64,000 nt of DNA, from positions 35,922,108-35,986,107 of the forward strand of contig JAPWDM010000005.1 of the NCBI GenBank assembly GCA_035578155.1, given 5' to 3'. The position numbers were made by a program, and so were the translations under genes. Source of the DNA: Brachynemurus nebulosus (Eukaryota; Arthropoda; Insecta; Neuroptera; Myrmeleontidae). Positions 26,191-38,996 of the stretch are shown here, piece by piece (the stretch's first letter is position 1; each line of letters begins with the position of its first letter). The notes beneath the pieces are model-generated. The model was not told the DNA's origin and did no database searches. It saw only the letters and a program-made list of their open reading frames with translations.

Positions 26191-28690
26191 AAATGTTGTT
26201 TAGCTGACTAAAATTCAGCTTATTTGTTGGTCAAATAGACAAGCTATGTGTTTCAGTTTAAAAAATAAATAAATTTCTAGTACGATTCGAGATTTTTTGT
26301 TTTGCTTATTAAGCTCCAGTTACCACCTGGTCCCCTATTATATACACTTCAAATTTAATAACGTCCAAATTTTTGAATCTAATGAAAATTTATTAATTTA
26401 TTTCCGATTTAAATAAACATTTTGCTCTGATTCACTTTCTTTAATAGACACATTTTAATTTTTAAGTCAACAAGATAACAAACATTTACATATACCTAAA
26501 TAAATAATTTTAAAAATTGCTTCCTTATATTTATATAAAATATAGGTAATAAAATGGAAACTGAAATACGAAACTGAATAAACAAATTCGTGAATAATTA
26601 ATATTTAAAAGGAAAAATTAAATGGTTAATTATCCCCTCAGCCTAAACCTTCGACATTAATATTACAGAATATTGAATAGCAGTAAATAAAGTTAAAAGT
26701 AAGTTTTTGTTTTTCAAATGTTTATTTTATGAGCTGTGAATTGCAATCAAAATAAATAATATACGTAAACATTCTAAATTCATTTTTTAGGCTTTAAATT
26801 TAACTTTTTACTTTGAATATAAATTAAAACTTGCGAAAAATTTAATGTAAATTAAAAATATTAAAATATCTCTCTGATCATAATGATCTAATAACTTCCC
26901 AAAAAATTTCGGGATTTTTTAACAAAAATATTAATTAAAAAAATTAATTTAAAAAAAGAAAAAAATGGAAAAGAGAGAAAACGAAAACCCATTCGTGATT
27001 TTGGCAACTGCGATATTTTTATAAAACCCGACCCTTGCGATAGACGAGGTATTACAGTGCTCTCAAAAACAGAAGCAACAATCCAGATTTTTTTATTTTA
27101 TATCACCCCTTATTTACATTCATCGCCTGTTCTGATGACCTTCTTATAGTACCTAATACTTAGTAAAACGTTAGTAAAAATGTAAAATTATTGAAATATT
27201 TTCAATAACTTTTAAAATTCAGGGGGTCAAATATATGGATGCATAAAACAAATGCATAAAACAAATAGAAAATACAATTACTTAAAAAATTTATAAATTA
27301 ATAAATAATAGATCCAAAAAAAGAAAAGTTACTTTAAAAATTCCCGGCATGTCCACCATATATTATAAAAAATGGAGACGCCGTGTAAAGAAATATTTTT
27401 TGTATAAATTGATTAGTCAAACAAATTTAAAAGAAACATATCGTTCAGCTTCATTTAACGCCTACCTCGTATGTACGGAAAACTAGGTCAAAATTAAACT
27501 AACGAAAAAATACACAAATATAAAAACAGCAAACCCACATCTACACACGATCATATATGTATGTACAATGTATGGTCAAAAAGATCAATCGATTTGTAGA
27601 AAAGTAGATATCCGTATAAATTTTCTATAGGAATAAATTTTTCCTTACCATAAGTTTGGGAAAATCAAGAGCTTTTATAAGAATTGATGAAAGTTGAAAT
27701 TATTTTTTTTTTTTAAATCAATAAATAATTTTATCAAGAGCCAGTAAAGGACGTTACACAAATATGGTTAGCTAAAAAATTTTTTTGCATAGAAAATTAG
27801 TACTGCTATTGTTAAATAGTTGTATCAGCAGCTGTTACGGATCACTGTCAATCTACAACGGGTTTCTCTCTAATTTAATGATAGAATATCATAATTTCGC
27901 AAGTCAGAGATCTTAACAAAAAGTATTTTCTAACGTTCCCCTTGTAATATTGTCACACCAAAGGAAAATAAATATTGTTTTGGAAACGTCCTTTTCAATT
28001 TGGTACATTTTTAATAAGGGTACATTTTACTTGAGCTTCATATGCAGAAGATTCAACTCTTTTACAAAAATATTTCACAACACTCCCACCATAACCAGTT
28101 TCTATACAGATATACAATAAACAGGCTGTCACATTTGCTAATTTATCCAATCTGACCTACGTAAAAAAGCAGCATTGAAAAGTCATTAGCAGGGGATGAA
28201 AACTAACAGAAAATAGAAAGTTTTATTTTCCTACGAGACTTGTAAGTTGAATGAAAACTGAAAAAGATAATTCATTTCTATGTAATGAAAAAATAATAAC
28301 TGAATAAAAAGGGAAAGGAAATTAAAATTTGCTACTAACAGAGGATAACAAAACCATACTCAATGAAAACTCACCGGTAATTTTTGAAGAAAATCTTCCC
28401 GAAAGAATGTCACTTTATTTTCAACTGTTGAGTAAAATTCGAATTAAATGTATGCACAATACTTATTTATTTTGTTAAAAAATAAAAATCAGTAATGTTT
28501 AAAATTTAATTTAATATTAAATCACTTCCTCCAAACACACTATTCGGAAAAACCACCAGAAACAAAACACAAACTAATGAAAACACGCGAAAAAAAAAAC
28601 GACAAACGAAACAAAATAAAAAACTAAATACACACTTTTCACTTATTGTGTTTATAATTATCTTTTCTAAATATTAAGAAACCCACATTT
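26191..28690. other. Gene-free AT-rich stretch
   Basis: No coding sequence, RNA or repeat structure supported. Confidence 0.35.
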
Positions 28691-29123
28691 TTCGTTTTGA
28701 ATATTCAAAAATCAATCTTTCAGTATCATTATAGTTATCATTACCGAAAAAAAATCAAACTCTTTCGAGTTGTTCAAAACAAAAAAAAAAAAACAAAATA
28801 TAGTTTCCGATGGATAAAACGCAACAATCGACTACAGTCAGAGTGTTGTGATAGAGCGAGTTTTAAAATTGAAAACAAGTACACAACTAACAGTGTGACT
28901 ATGCCGGTCTACTGCAACAAACCAACCAATACGGAAAGCGTCCGAGAACGTACTGACGCACGGTTGAAAAGGGCTTGTGAACGTTCGGTAGTTAGTAATG
29001 TGCATATAGTAAGTATATTATTGTGCATGTATGAATGGATATCATATATGTATATACAATACAACTTCATATTATGTGTATTTCTGTTGAATAAGAGTAG
29101 CTCAGGAAGAAGTGTGATGAGAA

Positions 29124-29147
29124 GGATGCTGAAACTTTTCAGCATCC
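29124..29147. repeat. Perfect 11-bp-arm hairpin followed by an A-run
   Basis: GGATGCTGAAA and TTTCAGCATCC are separated by CT and followed by CCTCCCAAAAAAAAA. In eukaryotic DNA a terminator role is not expected; recorded as a structure only. Confidence 0.6.
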
Positions 29148-29307
29148 CTCCCAAAAAAAAATTTACATAATTCCGTTTGTATTGTTGCTATTGTACATAC
29201 CTTGGAGTAAAAGTGTGCCAGCCACGCGTATCTAATCATATTTAAACTAATATATGTATGATAAATGTTTCAACTGAAGTGCAATAACTGATCGAGTCTA
29301 TGTTATA

Positions 29308-29559
29308 TACACCAATACCACGCTTTGTGTCGTTTCATTTTGCGTTTTTTCGAAGTTGCGTCGCTGCTGAATTAGTACTAATTTTCACTGTGCGTCGTTA
29401 GATTTTCGAAGTTGCGTTGTTTTGGGTTCGAGTCTTTAATTTTTTTTTTCGAAATTTTTTGAAGTTTGTTATAGAAAATCATAACTCAGTTTGCGTCGTT
29501 TCAATTTGCGTCGTGTTTTTTTGGAACGTAACCACGACGCAAATTGAGGTATTGGTGTA
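29308..29559. mobile_element. 252-bp MITE with TACACCAATACC ends
   Basis: TACACCAATACC at the left is matched by GGTATTGGTGTA at the right, both 12 bp without mismatch. Near the right end CACGACGCAAATTG is the inverse of the internal CAATTTGCGTCGTG. The motif TTGCGTCGT/TTGCGTTGT recurs through the body. Superfamily unclear; no target duplication is evident. Confidence 0.65.
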
Positions 29560-30319
29560 CTGTTCTTTATTCTACTAGTAAATTTAATATTGTTTTGTTA
29601 AAGTAGTTGGTCGATACAACGATTTTTTCAAAGGATTTTAACGAAACTTCTCCAGATATTTATTTAATTCAATACCAATAATACGAGCACTTACCGAAAA
29701 AAAATTGACCACCTCAGTTTTGAGAAAAACGATGGCAAAATTTTGTAATTTTAACACGGGCTCTTATGGGAAAACTCTATTTTTTTGAATAAAATGAAAA
29801 CATGTCAACAGAATTTGATAAAAATTTAATATGTTATCAAATACAAAGTTACAAACCATATTTAATAAGAAATAAAAATTATTCACTACGCCGTTTTTTA
29901 AATATAATTTATAACCATCATTTTACAGTGTTTTTACAACGATTTTTCAACAATACTTTTATATTGCTACAACATAAGCACGCACAAATTCAAAAAAATA
30001 AGTGGCGCCTTTACCAATATAATAACTGATGAATATTAATACATTATTTAATTTTTGATAAAAAAAAAAATTCGCTGAGATATACTTTTATACCTGACTA
30101 TCGCGGAGCAACTACGTTAAGTAAATAAAACAAGAGAAAATTTATACATACCTTTAGGAACAAAAGTACTTGAATAGCATCTAGAAAGAAATTTTGTAGG
30201 TACATACGTAATTCTTGGCGCTATGTATCATTGGCACTATGAAATTTTTAAAACAATTAGAGACATGCGAAATTTTTAAATACACTAACAAGAATTAGTG
30301 GGTATAGTAGCTATAGTTA

Positions 30320-30495
30320 GGGCCGGCAAGAGAAATGACGGGCCACGGTTTTTTTCCCAAAAAAAAAAAAAAAATAATAATGAGAGAAAAGAGTCTTTTC
30401 TTACTTTCTGCGTGCCCGTATCGAGGCTGCAGGCCCCCTTTTTTTACTCAGGCCTCGGGGCAGCTACCTCACCTGTCTCACCCCAGTGCCGGCCC
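30320..30495. mobile_element. GC-rich hAT-like relic (GGGCCGGCA ends)
   Basis: GGGCCGGCA at 30320 and TGCCGGCCC ending at 30495 are perfect 9-bp inverted ends. CAGTGCCGGCCC-type ends are common in hAT elements. The body is GC-rich (GCAGGCCCCC, CAGGCCTCGGGGC), unlike its surroundings. No flanking 8-bp duplication was found, so this is only a tentative assignment. Confidence 0.4.
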
Positions 30496-30499
30496 GGTC

Positions 30500-32180
30500 T
30501 GTTGTATGTACTTATGTGGTATATACTTATATAAATTAAAAGTAGGTACTCCCAAGTCCTGTCGGTACATATGAGTGCACTTGTAAAAATTTTATGTAAA
30601 AATTTGTTGTGCCGTCAAATTTAAAGAAAAATGATATATTGGAACAAAATTTGTAATAACCAACTTTTCAAATAAAAAAATTTAAGTACGCTTATTTGTT
30701 TCTATATTAAGCGTGACTTTTAGTAGGTTAACTGTTAATAATTACAGAAGCAAAATTACTAAAAAAAAATATTACCATTTATGTTGTTAAGTAATTGTAA
30801 AAGAAATAAATTATTGAAATTTGAACCTAAAATATTGAGTTATTTTAGATGTCGTTTAAAAGTTCTTGGACCAAAAAGTATCTACTGTCGGTTCACTACC
30901 CCAGAAATAGTGTTCGTTGGTAGGCTAAAAAGGGTTGAAATTGGAAATGGATAATTAATGGATAATTTGTACATTTCTAAATAAATTTCTTAATTTTACA
31001 AAAAGATTCTCATATCCATATTTTATTACAGTAATAAATTACAAAGAGAATTATTTAGAGGTCTCTAAAGTAAATATAAAATCCCAATTCTGTAGTATTT
31101 CTACGAAATTTTCTTTTTTTCCTATAATATTCTTTTTATATTTTTAACGTTAACACTTTATGTTTACGTTCATTTGTTTGACAGGTTGTTGAATATTTTT
31201 GTAAGCAACAACTGTAAAATTATATTATGGAAATATAATTCGGTACGGTTCCAGGAAAATATTGAATCGGATTTCCGTCACCGATGAAAATTAATTATTT
31301 TTTTTCTACATTTTTATACTTGGCTTTTATTAAAAACATACTGTTGTCTCTTCTACTTTCCCCGAAATTTTATTTATGTTCTACCATGCATTTATTTTGT
31401 ATTTGTGTATACTTATAATGAAAATATGTATGTCAGCCAAGTAGAAATATATTTAGTGGAATTAGTAGTATACATATTGATAGTATATTACTTAACGAGA
31501 ACTGTAAGGGTAACTTTTGTAGTCTCGGAAGCAGTATGAGAATTCGAGGCTGAAAGTGGAAGTTCCTTAAGCTGCATCCGAGGCCACGAAAATAAACGAC
31601 GGAGTAAGTTATTTTCTCAACCGTAAAAATGATATGAATATATTAAAAAAAAAAAAAAACGAAGAAAAAGTACAAAATTAGGAACTTCCGGTTAAAAAAC
31701 TTCTATATAATTATATTATCTCAAACAACTTATAAATTTTAAAAAGTATAAAAGTTCATCAAAATTGCAATTTTAATAAAAACAAATAGTAAACGTCAAT
31801 GAGAAACTAACCAATTTCTTTCCTTTGATTGGTACACAGATTGTTTGTCTCTCATTGAAAATTCATTTAACTTATCAAAGCAAATAAATGCTTAAGACAT
31901 TCTGTACATTTTAAGAAAAAAGATTATAAAATCTACCGTACAACGAGAGCTCCTTTTCTAGGATTTTCTTTAGACTTATTTATTTAATAAAATAATTGCA
32001 AACTTCAGTTAAAGGTTAACGATTCCTATCTATACATGTACAAAATAAAAACTGATCTCGTAAAACTAAATTTATAACCACTTATCACACTCATATAATC
32101 ATTATTGTGGACTTGTGCCAGCCCTCGGATATTGTAAGAATGTTTGAGATTAATCGCCGTTCAATTATATGATAAGTATG
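30500..32180. other. Gene-free AT-rich stretch
   Basis: No gene supported. A more GC-balanced segment at about 31500-31620 precedes an A-run, which could be a repeat tail. Confidence 0.35.
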
Positions 32181-32194
32181 TAAAATCCAAACAG

Positions 32195-32367
32195 TGGGAG
32201 CGCTGTGTATAACGTGATTTGCACTATAATATTTCTAATGGGAGCGCTGGGTACGTCAGAGAGACATTTGGCACTTTTCTACTTAACTACGTAATAAAAT
32301 ATATAAAATTAAACAAATAATGGAAGCGCTGTGTATAGCATTTTTAACGTTATACACAGCGCTCCTA
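32195..32367. repeat. TGGGAGCGCTGTGTATA repeat cluster
   Basis: TGGGAGCGCTGTGTATAACG at 32195 recurs imperfectly at 32239 and 32321, and in inverse orientation (CGTTATACACAGCGCTCCTA) at 32348-32367. The last two face each other as a hairpin. Likely ends of small mobile elements stacked together. Confidence 0.55.
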
Positions 32368-32751
32368 TGATATAAAATATTTTACGCGATATTTTTTAAA
32401 TTTTTCATTCTACCAGATTTTTGTCACCATGTTTTGAAAATAATTGTTTTTTGGGATTATTGAAATTTTTATTTTGGGAACGGTTAGCTTTACGGAGGTA
32501 ATTAAATTTTTTTCTTATTCAAATAGGTGAAATTAACTAAAATTGGTCTGACGTCATTAAACGAATGCAACACTGGAAGAAAAATTTCTTTGTCGCTGAG
32601 ATTTTTGATTGTTTCCATACTTTTGACTATAACCATATGTACATACATATAAGCAGATTTATATTAAATGAAAGTAACTCATACTTTAAAAGTGTAAAAA
32701 TGATGTTTTGTCACATATAATAGTATATTGTACAATAAATGCGAAAAAAGT

Positions 32752-32827
32752 CTTATTTCTCACGAATATGAGTCTGTTGCGCGAGCCCGCAGGGCGAGTG
32801 CAACAATTCGTTTGAGTGAGAAATAAG
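32752..32827. repeat. 76-bp hairpin, GC-rich loop
   Basis: CTTATTTCTCAC is matched by GTGAGAAATAAG 12 bp for 12 bp, around a GC-rich core containing GCGAGCCCGCAGGGCGAG. It stands about 300 bp to the left of the YqaJ/SWIM-like fragment. A second hairpin built on GTGGGAAAT lies to the right at 33903, so these could be subterminal structures of one decayed transposon. Confidence 0.5.
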
Positions 32828-33139
32828 CTTTTCCCACGTATTTTACACTATACTTTTTCTACGAGCACATTTTTTTCGTAAAATTTAACATAAATAATTA
32901 GAATAAAATTTAAATAAGTAGTAAAAATTTTTTTAATTTATGTCAGTGGTAAGATTTCAAATTTTTGCCAAAGCATACTTTGAAACTATGGAAACAATAA
33001 TAAATAATCAACATACCTACATATGTATTTTATTTCTATATTGATAATTGGCACCGGGGCGTGGCCAAAAAAACATGGCTGATTTTTGTGTGCAACGAAA
33101 AATCTATTACTGTTAGTAGTCGTTTATTTAAATTAAATT

Positions 33140-33409
33140 ATGTTACCTTCAAGCGAAATATTTAACTGGGCTGGTTCAAATTCAGCTCAAAAAAATTCTA
33201 TTAATGCTGAAAAAATTCTTTAAGCTGATCGTTTGATAAAATGTGGAAGAAATGAAGTAAGTTTAAGTAGTAACTCTGTTTGTTTTACTGCACTGTGTTT
33301 GCAAAGTTCGCATTTAAAAGAACGACCACACGAAATTAATGCATCAATTTCCAAAAATGGGAAAATTTTATTTGTTAAATGCTCACAAACCCACAATTTA
33401 TTAAATTAG
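33140..33409 (+). pseudogene. Broken fragment resembling the pre-SWIM region of YqaJ/SWIM-type proteins
   Basis: A 90-codon frame starting at ATG 33140 has one in-frame TAA at 33221. The two halves have similar protein-like composition: residues 5-12 read SEIFNWAG, and after the stop come IKCGRNEV, LQSSHLKERPHEI and then ILFVKCS. From memory, this order of motifs is like the segment before the SWIM zinc finger in a large family of arthropod proteins that also carry a YqaJ recombinase-type domain. The zinc-binding cysteines and the nuclease are absent here. The stop and truncation suggest a decayed copy. A THAP fragment lies next to it on the other strand. Confidence 0.35.
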
Positions 33410-33442
33410 ATTATCTACAATATATTTAAACAGTCGACTTAC

Positions 33443-33717
33443 TTGGTAATATAAAATCACTTCTTTCGAAATGTAACGAACATACTCTCATATGCGGATT
33501 CACATTCTTTATTTTTAAAACGCAACCATGCTTTTAGTCTGTCGATTTTTTCCATTTTTCCAAATATATTTTCAATATAAATAAAACTACTACCGGGCTT
33601 AAGAATAGCATGAAAACTAATTTCTAAATTTCCATGAGATTTACTCCCACAACCATTCACAGCACAATAAACTCTGCTCTTATTCTTTTTACTCAAAGGT
33701 AATTTTATAATTTCCAT
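33443..33717 (-). pseudogene. THAP-type C2CH zinc-finger exon with a frameshift
   Basis: From ATG 33717 the frame gives a short leader, then YCAVNGC (Cys18 and Cys23 in C-x4-C spacing), then ISFHAILKP, which matches the SFHxFP region of THAP domains, and DRLKAWL with the conserved Trp. The remaining ligands, in HMRVCSLHF, are in a different frame. A one-base shift near 33510-33530 therefore breaks the domain. After this segment a consensus donor GTAAGT stands at 33437-33442, so this was probably a first coding exon. THAP domains bind DNA and occur in P-element and Kolobok-type transposon proteins as well as host factors. Likely a transposon-derived pseudogene. Confidence 0.55.
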
Positions 33718-33902
33718 ACTATTTTTAAAAAAATATTTGTTTTACATTTTAATTTAAACTAATGTCAAACTCTAATAATTTACTTAGGTGCACACTAAAA
33801 TTAGTTTATTTTCCGGCCACCAGATGTCATGATCAAAGTGGTCAGTTCTCAATATTATATATTAAATTAACGGGACAGCCCACTTTTTTATTATATTAAG
33901 GC

Positions 33903-33921
33903 GTGGGAAATAATTTCCCAC
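33903..33921. repeat. Perfect 19-bp palindrome GTGGGAAAT-A-ATTTCCCAC
   Basis: A GTGGGAAAT arm is repeated again 25 bp downstream. Could be part of a transposon subterminal region. Confidence 0.5.
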
Positions 33922-33959
33922 TGTATTTCCGCACGGTGTGGGAAATTGTTAATTTTTAC

Positions 33960-35400
33960 ATATAGTTCGCCGTGCACAAAATGTTACTTTTAATAGTAGG
34001 AGCAGAAAAAAATTATTATAATTTCAACTATCCTTTTTCAATATATTTGATAGTAAATCTTGGGAGACATAGCTATATTACGAAATTGTCTGGTACATAA
34101 ATTTATGTGCATTCTTTGTGCATGAATCATTTTCAGTTCATATAAATTCGAGTATACATACCTATATATGTATTGCCTGCTAGAAAAAGCTAACAAATAG
34201 CCATCTTATTCTTGCCTCGCAGATATGACGTTCGAAATATGACAAAAGGTAAGAAAAAACCCAGAATTTATGACTAGAAATACCTTTAAGAACAAAATCA
34301 CTGGTACTTAATTTGATAAAAGATGTACTCTTATAAACAAGCATGCTAGGAATATGAGGAATCTACGTGCCAAACCTTTTAGCAACGTATTTAAAATTAA
34401 TGTACGAACAACAAAATTATTTTTTGAAAATTAAAATTGTCAGAAATAAACTGACTTTAGTGATTTTTCCAAGAAGTTAACTTGTATTTATTTTGTTAAC
34501 TGTGGCCTGAAAATGTTTTGTATATCCAATTTCAAGTAAGACAGGTAAATTAAAAAAGAAAAAAAGCAATTATTACAGTTTTCAAATAATTTAAATATTT
34601 CCGTATAATTTCTAATTTAATTAAAGAGAAAAAAGAAAAATAACAGAAACAACGTTAATTTTGCCAGAAACTTTGCCATTTTCTTCTGTTACGATTTTTC
34701 GTTTTAATGTTTCATATATAAGATGACTTTCCATCCCATATTCTATGTACATATATATAAATATACGTTTATGTACTACCAAGACACAAGATATTTTTAC
34801 AAAAAATTTCGTATTATTTATTTAAATATATGGAAAATAAAACTTATTTTTACAAAACTTTTAATTAGACCATTTAGAAACGGCAATAAATTTTTGAGAA
34901 ATGAAAATTTAAACGAGACAGTAATTTCAAAGCTTTTTCTCCCTCAATGAGTTTTTTTTTCTTCGTAAAAAGTTATTTATTAATTTCTGTAATTGGCATA
35001 TAAAAGTACCTACATATATACCGCAATCATAAAAAATTATATAAGTTTACAGGTATAAATATTGTCAATATAAACTAAATGGTTGTAAGAATATTGTAAG
35101 TAGTATGGCAATTATATTAGTTTACTATTCTAATGATCATTTAAGAATGTGCTTTTAAATGAGAAATTTAGTCGCCCAGTAAAATCACTTCATCTATTGC
35201 AGGACTATCCATTTACTCGAGCAGAAACAATATTACATTAGATAGCACAATATTTAGCATCATTATCTACATGGGTGGCATGCAAAAGAATTTTTTCGAA
35301 GAATTTTTTTCGATTAAAAGAAAAATGTAAATTTAAGTCCGTGCTATAAAAAGCATTGAGTTAAGCAAGTAAAATATTGACATCATTCTTTAATTTTAAA
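33960..35400. other. Gene-free AT-rich stretch
   Basis: Only low-complexity short frames. Confidence 0.35.
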
Positions 35401-35404
35401 TAAT

Positions 35405-35700
35405 TTTATTGTCGCCTGGAATCATTTTCACTATTTGTTGGAATAACGTTAGGTCGTGTAATATGAAATGTCGCTTTCCGACCACTTGGCCGACCATGTA
35501 AAGCAGATAGACATCGACATTTTTTTGAACATTAAAAAAATGTATAAAACTATTCTTTAATTGTAAAGGTAATTCTTGTAGCCTGAAGTAATTCTCGCCG
35601 TTATCTGGAAAAATATTAGGTCATGTAATATGAAATGTCGTTTTCCGACCACTTGATCATTAATGTAATTCAGATAAATATCGACACTCAGGGGCCGAAA
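35405..35700 (+). repeat. Tandem duplication, 167-bp period, two copies
   Basis: The blocks around TAATATGAAATGTCGCTTTC and TAATATGAAATGTCGTTTTC, each followed by CGACCACTTG, are 167 bp apart and about 80% similar over their length. Confidence 0.7.
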
Positions 35701-36198
35701 TATCGCATTAACAAGTGTGACCAATGGCTAAGGTTTGGTCAGACTGTCTGTTTTGAATATTTGAATCAATATTTCAGATATATTTTAGTTTTTCACATTA
35801 TTTAAATTTGTTTTATTTATGGTTTTATATATATTGTTTGTTCTATATCTTGGTGGGAGGCGGCTTGGTAAGGAGAAAATGTCTAGTACCCCAAAATGGG
35901 TTCATCCATCCTTGATTATACACAAAAACTCGATATTAAACTCACGGTAGATTACAAGTATCTATCAATAAAATTACAGAATAGATAATGACAAAACTAT
36001 TTTAATTAATTTTCTAAATATTTTCTACTTCATTTGTGCGTCTTTAAAGAAAAATATTTATTATAATATATCTTTTTAGCGAATTTCCAAAACTGGAAAT
36101 TCAGCTTTTACGCCAGGTGTCATGGTGCGACCTAAGCCCGGCACCATATCAGAAATATGTTTTGAGGTCCCTAGAATACGAAAATGATATTCACTAAA

Positions 36199-36201
<3 letters not shown>

Positions 36202-36252
<51 letters not shown>
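36202..36252. repeat. (TA)n microsatellite
   Basis: About 25 dinucleotides without interruption. Confidence 0.98.
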
Positions 36253-36256
<4 letters not shown>

Positions 36257-36259
36257 CCG

Positions 36260-37880
36260 CGCGATAACTCTCGAACGAAACATTTAATGCTTATGAAATT
36301 TTGTGTGCGAATTCGATTTTCCAAATCGTTGGATGAGTTCGTTAGCCAGACACGTCGGATGCCCAGAAGTAGGTTTTCCGGGCGTTTTTTGTCAACAAAA
36401 TGAGTTTTTTGCCAGAATTAAGCAATTTTTCAAATTTTTTTTTACACCAAGCCATAGTAAAAGGTAAAATGCATAAAAAATGTTTTTATACCGTTGCTCT
36501 AAATTACTTACTTTTCGAGAAAAACTAGGAAATATGTCGTTCTCCATTTCACTCGCACTCGCATTCTTTTTTTTCTGTCTCATTTTTTACGAGCTAAATT
36601 CGAAAAAAACCGCTTTATAAGTAGCGTGTCATGATTTTTTTAATCCAATCTAACGATTCGGCTATATTCTTTTTCTTTGTCAGTTAAATGTTTTTATAAT
36701 GTATCTCTATTCCATTTTTTTTTTTAGATAAAAAATCACGGCGCAGTTTTTTATGTGATATGATCAGAATTTAGATGATGTTTACACCTTCCTAAAATTA
36801 ATAAGAGCTTGCTACAATCGCATAAAAATTACGTTAAATCATATTCAAACAATAATATTTTTACGTAATTTTCTATCCAAATGACAATACTACGTTATAA
36901 TTATATGTAAAAACCAATCATTTTAGTGGTAAATAAATTTGCACATTCAGTTTTTTTTTTCTTTTGACAACAAAACAAATAATTTTAAATTTTGACAAGT
37001 TGTATCATACATTTTTGAAAATATTAAATATTTTAAGGCAAAAATGTATTAAAGAACTGAAATTTGTTTAACAAAAGCCATACATCTGCTCGTTTTACCT
37101 TAAAAATCTCGGAAAAAAGAATATTTTGCAATAATTAACTCAGAAAAAACATATATGAGGTAATTTTCATGATATTTTTTTGAAAATTTCAAAATAGTAG
37201 GGTTAGAATGTTTTTTTTTTTTAATTGTTTTGTAGAATTTGGTAAACACACATCGTAAAAAGTACTCGCCTTGAAAAAATCAAACAAGTATTTAAAAAAA
37301 AAATACTATTTCTTAAAGAAAATATTAAAATTATGTACAAATGCCGTCCTGAGCAACTGATATATTGGAACCGATTTTGAGCAGCTGGATTTACTACAGG
37401 CAAAAGCTCATAGTGAATACACACATTTTTTAACATCCTTTTGAATTTTGTAATTCAATCATTACAAATAAAATCTAAATAAAAAAAATCTATATGACCT
37501 GTTTTTTCTCAATTTTCTAGCATCAAATCTAGCGATAATTAACTAGCGGGTGAATGTATTGTCATTTTAATGTAAAATATATTAATTTTAACCGGCTTCA
37601 AAATAACGTTTCGATTTTAACAATAAAAATATTTAAAAAAGTGTTTAAGTTCTGGCAAGATTGTCAAAAAGGGACTGAAATATTTTTAGATATTGATGTA
37701 TACAAAAAATATTAATGTGTTAAGTACTTGCTAGACTTATAAACTTTCATTTTTGTATACGCTTTCGGTTTCGGATATTTAATTATTTCGGATATCGGTA
37801 GTTTTAGTTACGGTTACGAATATCCATAACATCCCTAATGTAAATGTTTGTCAATCCAACTTTATCGAGAGAAAGTTAAT
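36260..37880. other. AT-rich flank left of the large element
   Basis: No gene. The segment 36345-36430 is related to about 52600-52650 (CAGACACGTC followed by AAAATGAGTTTTTTGC), another dispersed repeat. A GGTTACGAATATCCATAACA segment ending near 37837 resembles a hAT-type terminus without a partner. Confidence 0.4.
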
Positions 37881-37886
37881 TATTTA
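37881..37886 (+). repeat. 6-bp target-site duplication, left copy (TATTTA)
   Basis: TATTTA directly precedes the AGTAGAATGG terminus and is repeated exactly after the other terminus. Confidence 0.8.
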
Positions 37887-38256
37887 AGTAGAATGGCTAG
37901 GCCGATACGGGAGCACCGCAAAACGGAGTAACTTGAACCCCTTTGACGATGTTTGAAAGCGTGTGACTTACGGTCCTATTGTACCCATTTTACGGTACTA
38001 CACATTCCGAACTGATGAGTCATCAAACTGTATCGATGTGCAAACCTTGACCTTTGACCCGGCACGTACTGAGTACATGTATTTAAAATTTGTTGTTGAC
38101 ATTTGACCCCAACACTCGCTTATACTGTTAGCCTTGAAATTCCTAAGAGGTGAGTCAATACCAGCGACCAAATTAATTTATGTTAACCCATTATGCATCA
38201 TCACAATTTACTTATAACAATTTCATTTTGTGTTAACCCATTACCAGCCAAACCTA

Positions 38257-38305
38257 ACGCATGCGCAGACTGAATATAAGTACACGACGCATGCGCAGAC
38301 TGAAT
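38257..38305 (+). repeat. Paired ACGCATGCGCAGACTGAAT motif (left arm)
   Basis: The 19-bp motif, containing the palindrome GCATGC, occurs at 38257 and at 38287, 30 bp apart. The mirror pair in the right arm lies at 48050-48098. Repeated dyads near element ends may be protein-binding sites for replication or integration; this is inference. Confidence 0.65.
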
Positions 38306-38594
38306 TATAGGTTACAATTTGATAGATGGGGTACACTATCACGTCAAAAAATGTGGGGAATACCCTAACTCGGGGGTGGCCCCAAATTTTTGACGCCGTA
38401 CTGTACTTAAATTTTTGGTACACTACCGTGTCAAAAGTGCGGGCCCCCCTGACCAAAAAGGTATCCGACCACTTTTTGAAGCGTACTGTACGTGCAAACC
38501 TTGACCCCAACACGCGCTTGCCTTAATTGAGTCATTTTAAACGAAAGGTACATTACCAAGTCAAAAATATGGGGAATACCCTAACCCAAGGGGC

Positions 38595-38682
38595 GGCCGC
38601 TAAATTTTGTGGGGGGCACTCTACCAAGCGCTAGATTTTAAAACCAGACTCCGGGGTCCAGATTTCTGACCGCTACTGTACT
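38595..38682 (+). repeat. Subterminal direct repeat A1 (left arm)
   Basis: GGCCGCTAAATTTTGTGGGG ... CTACCAAGCGCTA ... CCAGACTCCGGGGTCCAGAT and CTGACCGCTACTGTACTG. A second copy is at 38997-39088. The mirror in the right arm is 47673-47760. It ends in CTACTGTAC, a word used at least five times in this part of the arm. Confidence 0.7.
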
Positions 38683-38996
38683 GTAAATCGAGTGTCTACT
38701 GTACTTTTCAACAAGTTTAAGCCTGTTTTCAGCAAAGTCAGCACTTTTTTAATTTGTTTATTTACATAAGTTTTAATTTAAAAAAAATGTTTATTTAAGA
38801 TTTTGATGACTCAGCAATTTCTTTGTTTGGATTTCAAATACGAAATAGTCTTCTTGGAATTTTTAATTTATGGCCTGATTGTTGAATTATAATTATAGTA
38901 TGATTCATACAAGCGGGGATTTTTGTTATATTTGTTTATTTATATAATAATTTTGGATCATGTAATAATTTTAAAATTGTTTATTTAAGATTGGGA

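Noticed and set aside
29124..29147. Bacterial-type intrinsic terminator
   Set aside because: Hairpin plus A-run fits by chance, but everything else in the window is eukaryotic.
28697..29170. 157-codon frame, one of the longest single frames in the window
   Set aside because: Composition is dominated by Lys/Asn/Ile/Tyr runs encoded by A/T tracts, with no domain pattern. The tail runs into a hairpin and an A-run. It looks like a chance frame, though it overlaps a CpG-richer segment (28830-29010) that could be an untranslated exon.
38241..38513. 90-codon frame in the left arm and its twin in the right arm
   Set aside because: It runs through repeated subterminal blocks, has no coherent composition, and the block repeats do not keep one frame. 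The duplication is explained by the TIR.
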